The notes under the pieces are model-generated. The model saw only the letters and a program-made list of their open reading frames with translations. It had not been told where the DNA came from and did no database searches. Shown here piece by piece: positions 37,456 to 44,626 of a stretch of 44,626 nt of DNA. Within the stretch, counting starts at the first letter, position 1, and the number at the start of each line of letters is the position of its first letter. A program made the position numbers and the translations under genes. The stretch comes from Streptosporangiaceae bacterium. Its GTDB lineage: Bacteria; Actinomycetota; Actinomycetes; Streptosporangiales; Streptosporangiaceae. The stretch covers positions 1 through 44,626 of the forward strand of contig JAOPYH010000191.1 of the NCBI GenBank assembly GCA_025964715.1, given 5' to 3'.

Positions 37456-38580
37456 TCAGCTCAAGGTCTCGCGCAGGACATCGATCACCCGATCCTGGTC
37501 GGCCTCGGTGAGGTCCGGAAACAGCGGCAGCGACAGCTGCTCGGCATAGAATCCCTCCGCCACCGGGCACATCCCCCGCCGATAGCCCAGATCCGTGAAG
37601 ACCGGATGCCAGTGGGCCGGGATGTAGTTGACCTGCACGCCGATGCCCGCCGCCCGCATCCGCTCGTACACCTCGCGACGCCGGCCGCCGAGGACCCGCA
37701 CCGCGTACAGATGCCAGGCCGGCTCCACGTGCGGGCGCCGGGCCGGCAGCCGCAGACCTTCGACACCGGCGAGCAGCTCGTCATAGCGCCGCACCAGGGC
37801 GGCGCGGCGGGCGATGAAGCCGGCGAGCCGCCGAAGCTGGCTGGCGCCGAGCGCGCACAGCACATCGGGCAGCCGATAGTTGAGGCCGAAGGCGTGCACC
37901 TCCTGGTGCCAGCCGCCTTCGTCCGGCGACCGTTGCAGCTCTGGATCCCGGACCAGGCCATGGTTGCGGAAGCGGCGCGCCGACTCCAGGGTGGCTGGGT
38001 CGCGTACCGCGACGGCGCCGCCCTCCGCCGTCGTGACCGTCTTGGTGGGGAAGAACGAGAACGTGGTGAGATCGGCGAGGGCCCCCGTGGGGACGCCCCG
38101 GTAGCGGGATCCGATCGAGTGGGCGGCGTCGGCGACGAGCACCGCGCCGGCGCCGTCCGCGACCTTGCGGAGCGCGTCGTACTCGGCCGGATGACCGGCG
38201 TAGTCCACGGCCGTGACGGCCCGGGTACGGGTGGAGACGGCAGCGTCGGCGGCCTCCGCGTCCAGCGTGGCAGTGTCGTCCTCGACATCGGCGAACACCA
38301 CCGTGGCGCCCAGCTGCGCCGCGGTCGCGGCCGTGGCGACGAAGGTCATCGGCGACGTGATCACTTCGGTGCCGGGGCCGACACCCGAGGCGGCATAGGC
38401 GACGTGCAGCGCCGCCGTGCCCGACGTGACGCTGACGCAGGGCACTCCGCCGGTCCACTCGGCCAGCGCCGCCTCGAACCGGTCGACCGCGGGTCCCGTC
38501 GTCAGCCAATCGCCGCGTAGCACTTCGGTGACCGCGGCGATGTCGCTCTCGTCAACGGACTGTCGTCCGTAGGGCAGCAC
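37456..38580 (-). CDS. pseC: UDP-4-amino-sugar transaminase, PseC type
   Basis: PseC adds the C4 amino group during pseudaminic acid synthesis, using PLP and glutamate. The 374-residue DegT/DnrJ/EryC1-family protein has TSGTAALHVAY (52-62), the PLP ring-contact segment VADAAHSIGSRY (149-160) and the Schiff-base Lys180 in SFFPTKTVTTAEGG. It also has GLNYRLPDVLCALG and the tail typical of PseC/SpsC. It starts at GTG 38580, six bases after the pseB stop, so pseB-pseC are co-transcribed. Adjacent PseB, PseG, PseH, PseI and PseF support this substrate over other nucleotide sugars of the family. Confidence 0.85.
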   Translation of the reverse strand: MLPYGRQSVDESDIAAVTEVLRGDWLTTGPAVDRFEAALAEWTGGVPCVSVTSGTAALHVAYAASGVGPGTEVITSPMTFVATAATAAQLGATVVFADVEDDTATLDAEAADAAVSTRTRAVTAVDYAGHPAEYDALRKVADGAGAVLVADAAHSIGSRYRGVPTGALADLTTFSFFPTKTVTTAEGGAVAVRDPATLESARRFRNHGLVRDPELQRSPDEGGWHQEVHAFGLNYRLPDVLCALGASQLRRLAGFIARRAALVRRYDELLAGVEGLRLPARRPHVEPAWHLYAVRVLGGRRREVYERMRAAGIGVQVNYIPAHWHPVFTDLGYRRGMCPVAEGFYAEQLSLPLFPDLTEADQDRVIDVLRETLS

Positions 38581-38586
38581 GCCGGC

Positions 38587-39567
38587 TCACTCGAAGGACG
38601 CGAGCATCGCCCGCAGGTCGTCGACGGTCAGCCACAGGTCGTTGGTGTCCGAGCGGTAGGAGAACGCCTCGCTCACCGGCTGGCCACCCTCCGGCGGCGT
38701 GTAGCCCCAGGTGGCGATGGTAGGCATCACGACATACCGATCGGCGAGCCGTACGGTGCGGTGGCTGTCGTCGGGAGCGATCATCTCCTCGTGCAGCTTT
38801 TCCCCAGGCCGGATGCCGATCTCGTGGACCGGGGAGTCGGGCGCCACGGCCTGGGCCAGATCGACGATACGCATGCTCGGAATCCGCGGGACGTACAGCT
38901 CGCCGCCGTGCATGAGGCCGAAGGAGTCGAGGACGAAACCAACGGCCTGGTCCAGCGTGATCCAGAAGCGCGTCATGCGCTTGTCGGTGATCGGCAGGCT
39001 GCGGCCCTCGGCCGCCAGCCTGGCGAAGAACGGGATCACCGAACCCCGGCTGCCCATCACGTTGCCGTAGCGGACCACCGAAAGTCGGGTCTCGTGGTGG
39101 GCGGCGTAGTGGTTGGCCGAGACGAAGAGCTTGTCCGCGACGAGTTTGGTGGCGCCATAGAGGTTGATCGGGCTGGACGCCTTGTCGGTCGAAAGCGCCA
39201 CGACCTTGCGCACTCCGCAGTCGATGGCGGCCTCGATCACGTTCTGCGAGCCGGAGACGTTGGTCTGGACGTACTCGAACGGGTTGTACTCCGCCGTGTC
39301 GACCTGTTTGAGCGCGGCCGCGTGCACGACGTGATCGATCCCGTGCATGGCGCGACGGAGCCGATCGCGATCGCGAATGTCCCCGATGAACCATCGCAGC
39401 CGCGGGTCATCGCCGAAGACCTGGCGCAGTTCGTACTGCTTGAGCTCGTCGCGAGAGAACACCACGACCCGACGCGGATCGAAATCTCGCAGTACCCGGG
39501 ACACGAACGCCTTGCCGAATGACCCGGTACCACCCGTGATCAGGATCGATGATCCCGCCAAATCCAC
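38587..39567 (-). CDS. pseB: UDP-GlcNAc 4,6-dehydratase (inverting), PseB
   Basis: PseB is the first pathway enzyme: it removes water from UDP-GlcNAc and inverts C5. The 326-residue extended SDR has the NAD loop TGGTGSFGKAF (11-21), the catalytic region ALSTDKASSPINLYGATK (with the TDKA site near 127, Tyr137 and Lys141) and VVRYGNVMGSRGSVIPFF, which closely follow PseB/FlaA1. I choose GTG 39567 (VDLAGSSILITGG) because it matches the family start and has GGAGG nine bases upstream; the open frame to 39606 has no good start. The gene heads the leftward unit pseB-pseC-GT-MT and is divergent from pseF. Confidence 0.88.
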   Translation of the reverse strand: MDLAGSSILITGGTGSFGKAFVSRVLRDFDPRRVVVFSRDELKQYELRQVFGDDPRLRWFIGDIRDRDRLRRAMHGIDHVVHAAALKQVDTAEYNPFEYVQTNVSGSQNVIEAAIDCGVRKVVALSTDKASSPINLYGATKLVADKLFVSANHYAAHHETRLSVVRYGNVMGSRGSVIPFFARLAAEGRSLPITDKRMTRFWITLDQAVGFVLDSFGLMHGGELYVPRIPSMRIVDLAQAVAPDSPVHEIGIRPGEKLHEEMIAPDDSHRTVRLADRYVVMPTIATWGYTPPEGGQPVSEAFSYRSDTNDLWLTVDDLRAMLASFE

Positions 39568-39660
39568 CTCGGTGACCCTCCAACCTCTAGGCCGTAACAA
39601 TGACAACTGCTGTACCCTATCCGTTCATCTGTCCCTCCTAGCTCATTTAGCTGGAGAATT

Positions 39661-40395
39661 GTGTCCATTCGTACGGTAGGGGTCATTCAGGCACGCATGG
39701 GGTCCTCCCGCCTCCCCGGCAAAGTGCTCCGCCCGCTGACCGGACGTAGCGTGCTCGGCTGGGTCGTGCGCGCGGCCCGGGAGAGCGGAGCCCTTGACGA
39801 TCTCGTCGTCGCCACGACGCGGGAGCCCGCTGACGACGCGATCGTCACAGAGTGCCAACGGCTCGGCGTCGCCTGGCACCGCGGTCCGGTGGACGACGTG
39901 CTGTCGCGGTTCGTCGGCGCGCTTCGCGACCACCCCGCCGACGCCGTCGCCCGCTTCACCGCCGACTGCCCGCTGCTGGACCCGGCCCTGATCAGCGCAG
40001 CGGTCGGCACGTTCCGCGCGGTTCCGGCGCTTGACTACCTCGGCACGATGCTGCCGCGCACGCTGCCCCGCGGCATGGACGTCGAGATCATCGGTACCGC
40101 CGCCTTGCACCGCGCCGACGCACTCGCCCGCGATCATCACCGGGCGCACGTGACGTCGTACGTCTACACCCATCCGGCCGCGTTCAACGTCATGGGCCTG
40201 ACCTTCCCGCCGGGCGCCGAACGGCTGCGCGTCACCCTGGACACGGCGGCGGACTGGGACGTCATCACCGCGATCGTGACCGCGCTCGGGGACGTGCCCG
40301 CGTCCCTGCGGACGATCATCGAATGGCTCGAAGGCCACCCCAAGGTGGGCGTGCTGAATGAGGACGTCCGGCAAAAGGTGCTCGAGGAGGCATGA
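39661..40395 (+). CDS. pseF: CMP-pseudaminate cytidylyltransferase (PseF/SpsF type)
   Basis: The 244-residue protein starts IRTVGVIQARMGSSRLPGKV, a CTP-binding signature of the cytidylyltransferase family that includes SpsF and PseF (QARxGSxRLPGKxL). RFTADCPLLDPALI (about 98-111) is the second conserved motif, with metal-binding Asp. It most likely activates pseudaminic acid as the CMP sugar; in B. subtilis the spore-coat gene spsF belongs to the same family. GTG 39661 has GGAG about four bases upstream. It is divergent from pseB and overlaps pseG by four bases, so both are coupled. Exact substrate assignment rests on the cluster. Confidence 0.8.
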   Translation: MSIRTVGVIQARMGSSRLPGKVLRPLTGRSVLGWVVRAARESGALDDLVVATTREPADDAIVTECQRLGVAWHRGPVDDVLSRFVGALRDHPADAVARFTADCPLLDPALISAAVGTFRAVPALDYLGTMLPRTLPRGMDVEIIGTAALHRADALARDHHRAHVTSYVYTHPAAFNVMGLTFPPGAERLRVTLDTAADWDVITAIVTALGDVPASLRTIIEWLEGHPKVGVLNEDVRQKVLEEA

Positions 40396-41420
40396 CCCCT
40401 CGGGTCGGGATTCGCTGTGACGCCGGACCACTCATCGGCGTCGGACACGTCATGCGCTGCCTGGCCCTGGCCGAGGAGCTTCTCGGGCGGGGCGCCGAGG
40501 TGTCGTTTCTGGGGGGTCTCGGTGGCCTCGAGTGGATCCGAGATCAGCTCCGGGCACGGGGTCTGCCGCTGCTGCCGGGGCCCCTGAGCCCGGAGGGGCT
40601 CATCACGGCGGCGCGACGGCTCCGGCTCGACGCCATGGTCCTGGACTCCTATGAGCTCGACCCGCACTGTGCCGGCGCCCTCCGGCAGGCTGGCATGACC
40701 GTCTTGGCCATCGTCGACGGGGACACACGGGGCCAGGACGCCGATCTCTATCTGGACCAGAATCTCGGTGCCGAGCACTCTCCGGTGAACCTGCCCGCCG
40801 GGACCGTCCGGCTGGCCGGGTCGGGCTTCGCGCTGCTGCGAGACTCCGTACGCGCGTTGCGCCCGGCCGGTCCACGACGGCCGGGCGACGGCGTGCCTGG
40901 GGTGCTCTGCTTCTTCGGCGGCACCGATACCGCAGATGCCGCACCACGGGTGATCGAGCTGGCGGCGGCGACCGGGGCGCCGTTCGCGGCCACCGTCATC
41001 GCGGCGCGGGATTCAACCGCCGACGCGCTGGCGGCCATCGCGTTGGTGCCCGGCCAATCCGTCACAGCGGTCGCCCCAACCGATCGGCTTCCGCACCTCG
41101 CCGCGGCCGCCGACCTCGTGGTCAGCGCGGGGGGCACCTCGACCTGGGAACTACTGTGCCTGGGCGTCCCGGCGGCGCTGATCTGGGTGGCCGACAATCA
41201 ACGACAGGGCTACGACGCACTCGTCTCTCGCGGCCTGGCCGCCGGGCTCGGCGCGGTCACCGGCCTGGGCGGCGACGCGGAGGCGACGCTGAAGGGCCTG
41301 CTCACCAACCCGGCGGCACGTACCGACCTGGCCGCCCGGGGGTTCACCGTCGTCGACGGCCGCGGCCGGGAGCGGGTGGCGGACGAACTTCTCTCGCACC
41401 TGACACCCCGCCCGGCCTAG
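40392..41420 (+). CDS. pseG: UDP-trideoxy-diacetamido-altropyranose hydrolase, PseG
   Basis: PseG cuts UDP from the C1 position, giving the free sugar that PseI extends. The 342-residue GT-B-like hydrolase shows GVGHVMRCLALAEELL (16-31), where the His (H19 here) is the expected catalytic base of PseG enzymes. It also has LCFFGGTDTADAAP and VVSAGGTSTWELLCLGVP, the nucleotide-binding C-terminal motif. ATG 40392 overlaps the pseF stop by four bases. It converges on pseI with only 11 bases between the stops. Bacterial SpsG proteins are close homologues; the pathway context favours pseudaminate. Confidence 0.85.
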   Translation: MTPRVGIRCDAGPLIGVGHVMRCLALAEELLGRGAEVSFLGGLGGLEWIRDQLRARGLPLLPGPLSPEGLITAARRLRLDAMVLDSYELDPHCAGALRQAGMTVLAIVDGDTRGQDADLYLDQNLGAEHSPVNLPAGTVRLAGSGFALLRDSVRALRPAGPRRPGDGVPGVLCFFGGTDTADAAPRVIELAAATGAPFAATVIAARDSTADALAAIALVPGQSVTAVAPTDRLPHLAAAADLVVSAGGTSTWELLCLGVPAALIWVADNQRQGYDALVSRGLAAGLGAVTGLGGDAEATLKGLLTNPAARTDLAARGFTVVDGRGRERVADELLSHLTPRPA

Positions 41421-41431
41421 AACCCGCCCGG

Positions 41432-42481
41432 TCAGAACAGGTCCCAGGTGAGCGGTGTGCCTCGTGGGACGTCGGCTTTGAACACGCGGCCGATGACCGC
41501 GTCGATCGCGTCCGGGGAGAGACCGCCGGCCGGCCGGATCGAGCGCACGTTGCGCTCGGTGGCCGACTCGCCCGCGGCCACGTCCGCCACGACGTAGAGG
41601 GACCGGCGGAATCGCAGAACCTCCGCCTCGGCCGGCCGAGCGCCGATCCGCGGCCTTCCGAGTGCCTGCCAAGCGCGCTCGGTCTCGGCCACCAGGGCCG
41701 ACAGCTCCGCGGGCTCGGCCGAGAAGGCGGCGTCCACACCACCTCCGGCCCGGTCGAGCGTGACGTGCTTCTCGATGAGACAGGCGCCGAGCGCCACCGC
41801 GGCGACCGGGACGCCGATGCCCATCGTGTGGTCGGAGTACCCGACCGGGACGTCGAACATGCTCTCGATCAGCGGCAACGCCCGCAGGTTGGTGTCGGCG
41901 GGATCCGCCGGGTACGACGCCGTGCAACCCAGCACGACCAGCTGCTCGCAGCCGGCCTCGCGCGCCGTCCGGACCGCCGCGTCGATCTCCCCGACACTCG
42001 CCATGCCGGTTGACACGATCAGTGGCTTGCCGGTGCGCGCCACGTATCTGATCAGGGGCAGGTCGACGATCTCACAGGACGCGATCTTGTACGCGGGGAC
42101 GTCCAGCGACTCCAGGAAGTCCACGGCCGTCGGATCGAAGGGGCTGGAGAAGGCGACCAAGCCGTGCTCCCGCGCCCGTGCGAAGATCGGCTCGTGCCAA
42201 TCCCAGGGGGTGTGGGCCCGCTCGTACAGGGCGTAGAGACTCTCACCGCCCCACAGGTCGTGGCCGGCACCGACCTGGAATCGGGGATGGTCCACATCCA
42301 CCGTCATGGTGTCCGCGCGGTAGGTCTGCAGCTTGAGTGCCTGCGCGCCCGAGGCGGCGACGGCATCGACGATCGCCAGTGCGCGGTCGAGATCGCCGTC
42401 ATGATTGCCGGACATCTCGGCGACGATCAGCGGGCGATGCTCCGAGCCGACCTGATGCTTTCCGATGGTCACCGTCTTCAC
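41432..42481 (-). CDS. pseI: pseudaminic acid synthase (NeuB family, PseI)
   Basis: PseI condenses the trideoxy-diacetamido sugar with phosphoenolpyruvate. The 349-residue protein has the TIM-barrel NeuB motifs IVAEMSGNHDGDLDRALAIV, LKLQTYRADTMTVD and PVGYSDHTMGIGVPVAAVALG, plus a C-terminal SAF (antifreeze-like) domain with RRSLYVVADVAAGE and RGTPLTWDLF. The sequence is closer to PseI than to sialic acid synthases: DLWGGESLYALYERAHTPW is the Pse/Leg-type segment. The start GTG 42481 overlaps the pseH stop by four bases (GTGA), so pseH-pseI is a coupled leftward unit. Confidence 0.88.
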   Translation of the reverse strand: MKTVTIGKHQVGSEHRPLIVAEMSGNHDGDLDRALAIVDAVAASGAQALKLQTYRADTMTVDVDHPRFQVGAGHDLWGGESLYALYERAHTPWDWHEPIFARAREHGLVAFSSPFDPTAVDFLESLDVPAYKIASCEIVDLPLIRYVARTGKPLIVSTGMASVGEIDAAVRTAREAGCEQLVVLGCTASYPADPADTNLRALPLIESMFDVPVGYSDHTMGIGVPVAAVALGACLIEKHVTLDRAGGGVDAAFSAEPAELSALVAETERAWQALGRPRIGARPAEAEVLRFRRSLYVVADVAAGESATERNVRSIRPAGGLSPDAIDAVIGRVFKADVPRGTPLTWDLF

Positions 42482-43023
42482 TGATCACTCACCCTTCTTA
42501 CCGGCCGCGCGGGGTCGCTCCGAAAGCCCGCCGCGACGCATTCGACCTGAACGACTTCATATGCCCCGGCGTCGGCCTCACGCAGCCGGCGGCCGGTCTC
42601 GACGAAGCCGTACTCCCGATGGAGCCGCAGCGACCCAGCGTTGTTCGCCAGGACCTCAGCGCGGACCACGGCCAGATCCAGGGCGTCGAAGGCATGGCCG
42701 AGCGCGGCCGGCCCGAGCCCGGCGCGGGCCCGCGGCATGTCTCCGCGCTGCCACAGTCCCTCGAGGTCGAAGTAGAACCCCCAGAGCGCCGCGGCCGCGG
42801 TCCGGTCATGTTCGAACGTCACCACGCCGCAGGGGATGCCGTCCAGCTCATAGATCAGGACCAGGCGAGCCGGGTCGGCCTCGACGCCCGACCACCACCG
42901 CGCGTGCTCGCGCTCATCGATCTCGTGGGTCGTGTGACTGGCCTGCCGAACCTTGGGGTGATTGCGCCACTGGCGGATCATCTCCCTATCGCCTTCCCTG
43001 GCGTCCCGCACTATGTCCGGCAT
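42478..43023 (-). CDS. pseH: GNAT-family N-acetyltransferase, PseH type
   Basis: PseH acetylates the 4-amino group of UDP-4-amino-4,6-dideoxy-AltNAc using acetyl-CoA. The 181-residue protein has a GNAT fold: IRQWRNHPKVRQASHTTHEI near the start is typical of PseH-like proteins. VEVLANN-type residues appear in VVRAEVLANNAGSLRLHREYGFVE (split at LANNAGS), the acetyl-CoA-binding strand-helix pair. I choose ATG 43023; GTG 43044 would add seven residues. It is coupled to pseI by a four-base overlap. The gap to rel is 97 bases and holds GGCACC/GGTGCC palindromes only. Confidence 0.78.
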   Translation of the reverse strand: MPDIVRDAREGDREMIRQWRNHPKVRQASHTTHEIDEREHARWWSGVEADPARLVLIYELDGIPCGVVTFEHDRTAAAALWGFYFDLEGLWQRGDMPRARAGLGPAALGHAFDALDLAVVRAEVLANNAGSLRLHREYGFVETGRRLREADAGAYEVVQVECVAAGFRSDPARPVRRVSDQ

Positions 43024-43120
43024 GGGCGACGAGCTTAGCGGCACGCCGCACCCCGTCCGTCATGGCACCCTCCCGTCGCCGCGTGGCACGCGGTGCCGGG
43101 ATCCGGCCGGGATGATGAGG

Positions 43121-44626
43121 TCAGTGGGCGGCTGCGGCGCCGCTGGTGACGCGGTAGACGTCGTAGACGCCGTCGATGGAGCGCACCGCCCTGAGCACAT
43201 GGCCGAGGTGCTTGGGATCGCCCATCTCGAAGGTGAAGCGGCTCACCGCCACCCGGTCGCGCGTCGTCGTCACCGAGGCGGACAGGATGTTGACGTGCTG
43301 GTCCGACAGGACCCGGGTGACATCGGACAGCAGCCGTGGCCGGTCGAGGGCCTCCGCCTGGATCGCCACGAGGAACACCGAGTCCTCTCCGGGCGACCAC
43401 TTGACGTCCACGAGACGGTCCGGCTGGGTCTTGAGGTCGGCCACGTTGACGCAGTTCGCCCGGTGTACGGACACCCCGCTGCCCCGGGTCACGAATCCGA
43501 CGATGTCGTCGCCCGGCACCGGTGTGCAACAGCGCGACAGCCGCGCCCACACGTCCGGGTCCCCGGCCACCATAACGCCGGGGTCACCGGTCGGCCGGCT
43601 CCGCTTGCGGGTGGGGATCGCGGTCTCGGCCAGGTCCTCGTCGGCGCTCTCGGCCCCGCCGAGTGCCTCCACGAGCTTCTGGACGACGGACTGGGCCCCG
43701 ACGTGGCCCTCCCCCACGGCGGCATAGAGAGCCGACACGTCGGGATAGCGGAGGTCACGGGCGAGGGCCAGCAGCGCCTCGCCGGACATCATGCGCTGCA
43801 GCGGCAGGTTCTGCTTGCGCATGGCCCGCGCGATGGAGTCCTTGCCGGCCTCGATCGCGCTGTCGCGGCGCTCCTTGGAGAACCAGTGTTTGATCTTGTT
43901 GCGGGCGCGGGCGCTCTTGATGAAGTTCAGCCAGTCCCGGCTCGGGCCGGCGTCCTGGGACTTGGTGGTGAAGATCTCGATGGTGTCGCCGTTGTCGAGG
44001 GCCGACTCCAGCGGGACCAGACGGCCGTTGACGCGCGCACCGATACAGCGGTGGCCGACCTCGGTGTGGATGGCGTACGCGAAGTCGACCGGCGTGGCCC
44101 CCTGCGGCAACGCGATCACGTCACCCTTGGGGGTGAAGACGAACACCTCCGACACCGACAGGTCGAAGCGCAGGGACTCGAGGAACTCGGCCGGGTCGGC
44201 GGTCTCCTTCTGCCAGTCGAGGAGCTGGCGCAGCCACTGCATGTCCGCGGCCTTACGGCCGCCGACCGTCTCCTCCTTGTACTTCCAGTGCGCCGCGACG
44301 CCGTACTCGGCGCGCCGGTGCATGCCCCATGTACGGATCTGCAGCTCGACCGGCTTGCCCTCGGGGCCGATCACCGTCGTGTGCAGCGATTGGTACATGT
44401 TGAACTTGGGCATCGCGATGTAGTCCTTGAACCGGCCAGGGACCGGGTTCCATCGCGCGTGGATCGACCCGAGCGCGGCGTAGCAGTCCCGGACCGAGTC
44501 GACCAGCACCCTGATGCCCACCAGGTCGTAGATGTCGTCGAAGCCGACATCCCTGGCGATCATCTTCTGGTAGACCGAGTAATAGTGCTTCGGCCGGCCT
44601 GTCACGGTGGCCTTCATCTTGGCCTC
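43121..44626 (-). CDS. rel: (p)ppGpp synthetase/hydrolase, C-terminal part (5' end outside window)
   Basis: The gene runs off the right edge, so the N-terminal hydrolase domain is missing from view. What is present: the end of the synthetase domain ([13 protein letters not shown], then [18 protein letters not shown]), the TGS domain ([20 protein letters not shown]), a helical region, the zinc-finger/RIS region ([16 protein letters not shown] and VHRANC) and a C-terminal ACT domain ([20 protein letters not shown]). The RFKD motif (RXKD) marks the bifunctional Rel/SpoT type rather than monofunctional RelA (EXDD). The enzyme makes and, with the missing part, degrades (p)ppGpp in response to uncharged tRNA at the ribosome. 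A symbol of relA is also commonly used in actinomycetes. Confidence 0.95.
   Translation of the reverse strand, partial: EAKMKATVTGRPKHYYSVYQKMIARDVGFDDIYDLVGIRVLVDSVRDCYAALGSIHARWNPVPGRFKDYIAMPKFNMYQSLHTTVIGPEGKPVELQIRTWGMHRRAEYGVAAHWKYKEETVGGRKAADMQWLRQLLDWQKETADPAEFLESLRFDLSVSEVFVFTPKGDVIALPQGATPVDFAYAIHTEVGHRCIGARVNGRLVPLESALDNGDTIEIFTTKSQDAGPSRDWLNFIKSARARNKIKHWFSKERRDSAIEAGKDSIARAMRKQNLPLQRMMSGEALLALARDLRYPDVSALYAAVGEGHVGAQSVVQKLVEALGGAESADEDLAETAIPTRKRSRPTGDPGVMVAGDPDVWARLSRCCTPVPGDDIVGFVTRGSGVSVHRANCVNVADLKTQPDRLVDVKWSPGEDSVFLVAIQAEALDRPRLLSDVTRVLSDQHVNILSASVTTTRDRVAVSRFTFEMGDPKHLGHVLRAVRSIDGVYDVYRVTSGAAAAH

Noticed and set aside
41432..42481. Sialic acid (NeuB) or legionaminic acid synthase
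   Set aside because: The cluster has PseB-, PseC-, PseG- and PseH-type genes and no NeuC-like epimerase or GDP-sugar enzymes, so pseudaminate fits better, though the families are close.

Overview
The window is a single high-GC actinomycete chromosome segment. The GTG starts, the four-base stop/start overlaps and the gene neighbourhoods (argCJBDFRGH, pheST behind a lone histidine kinase, infC-rpmI-rplT-trmH, alaS-ruvX-mltG-aroE, hisS/aspS next to a Rel gene) all fit Actinobacteria. My best guess is the Streptosporangiales/Thermomonosporaceae side rather than Streptomyces, but this is inference from gene content. No phage, IS element, CRISPR array, tRNA or rRNA gene was seen.

Layout. (1) 1-8.9 kb, minus strand: a complete arginine operon argC-argJ-argB-argD-argF-argR-argG-argH, read from a promoter near 8.88 kb that carries an ARG-box-like operator, with the first 25 codons of a DNA-3-methyladenine glycosylase gene at the left edge. 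ArgJ recycles the acetyl group, so no argA or argE is needed. (2) 8.9-17.2 kb, minus strand: pheST, an orphan PAS histidine kinase, a STAS anti-anti-sigma-like protein, a TrmH-family RNA methyltransferase and infC-rpmI-rplT. The infC leader contains a well-formed intrinsic terminator (an attenuator), and infC appears to start with ATC. (3) 17.4-21.0 kb: an accessory island of NUDIX hydrolase, PfkB-like kinase, HIT-like protein and a membrane-anchored alpha/alpha-toroid protein, wedged between infC and aroE. (4) 21.0-30.8 kb, minus strand: aroE, mltG, ruvX, alaS, two small membrane/coiled-coil proteins, rarA, a DUF349 protein and a membrane-tethered cyclophilin. (5) 31.0-34.8 kb, plus strand: a metallo-beta-lactamase-fold hydrolase, hisS and aspS. 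(6) 34.8-43.0 kb: a nonulosonic acid cluster with all six enzyme types needed for CMP-pseudaminic acid (PseB, C, H, G, I, F), plus a probable glycosyltransferase-like protein and a methyltransferase-like coiled-coil protein. (7) 43.1 kb to the right edge: the 3' part of a bifunctional-type rel (p)ppGpp synthetase/hydrolase gene.

How the parts work together. Most of the window is housekeeping: amino-acid supply (arg, aroE), tRNA charging (PheRS, AlaRS, HisRS, AspRS), initiation and ribosome assembly (IF3, L35, L20), and the stringent-response enzyme that senses failure of charging. The two accessory insertions are the interesting parts. The pseudaminate cluster probably feeds a cell-wall glycopolymer, since no flagellar genes are nearby. 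The NUDIX/PfkB/HIT/toroid island combines three nucleotide- or sugar-phosphate-handling enzymes with a membrane-tethered toroid protein that lacks cyclase catalytic residues. I do not recognise it as a described pathway, and it is the best candidate here for an undescribed system.
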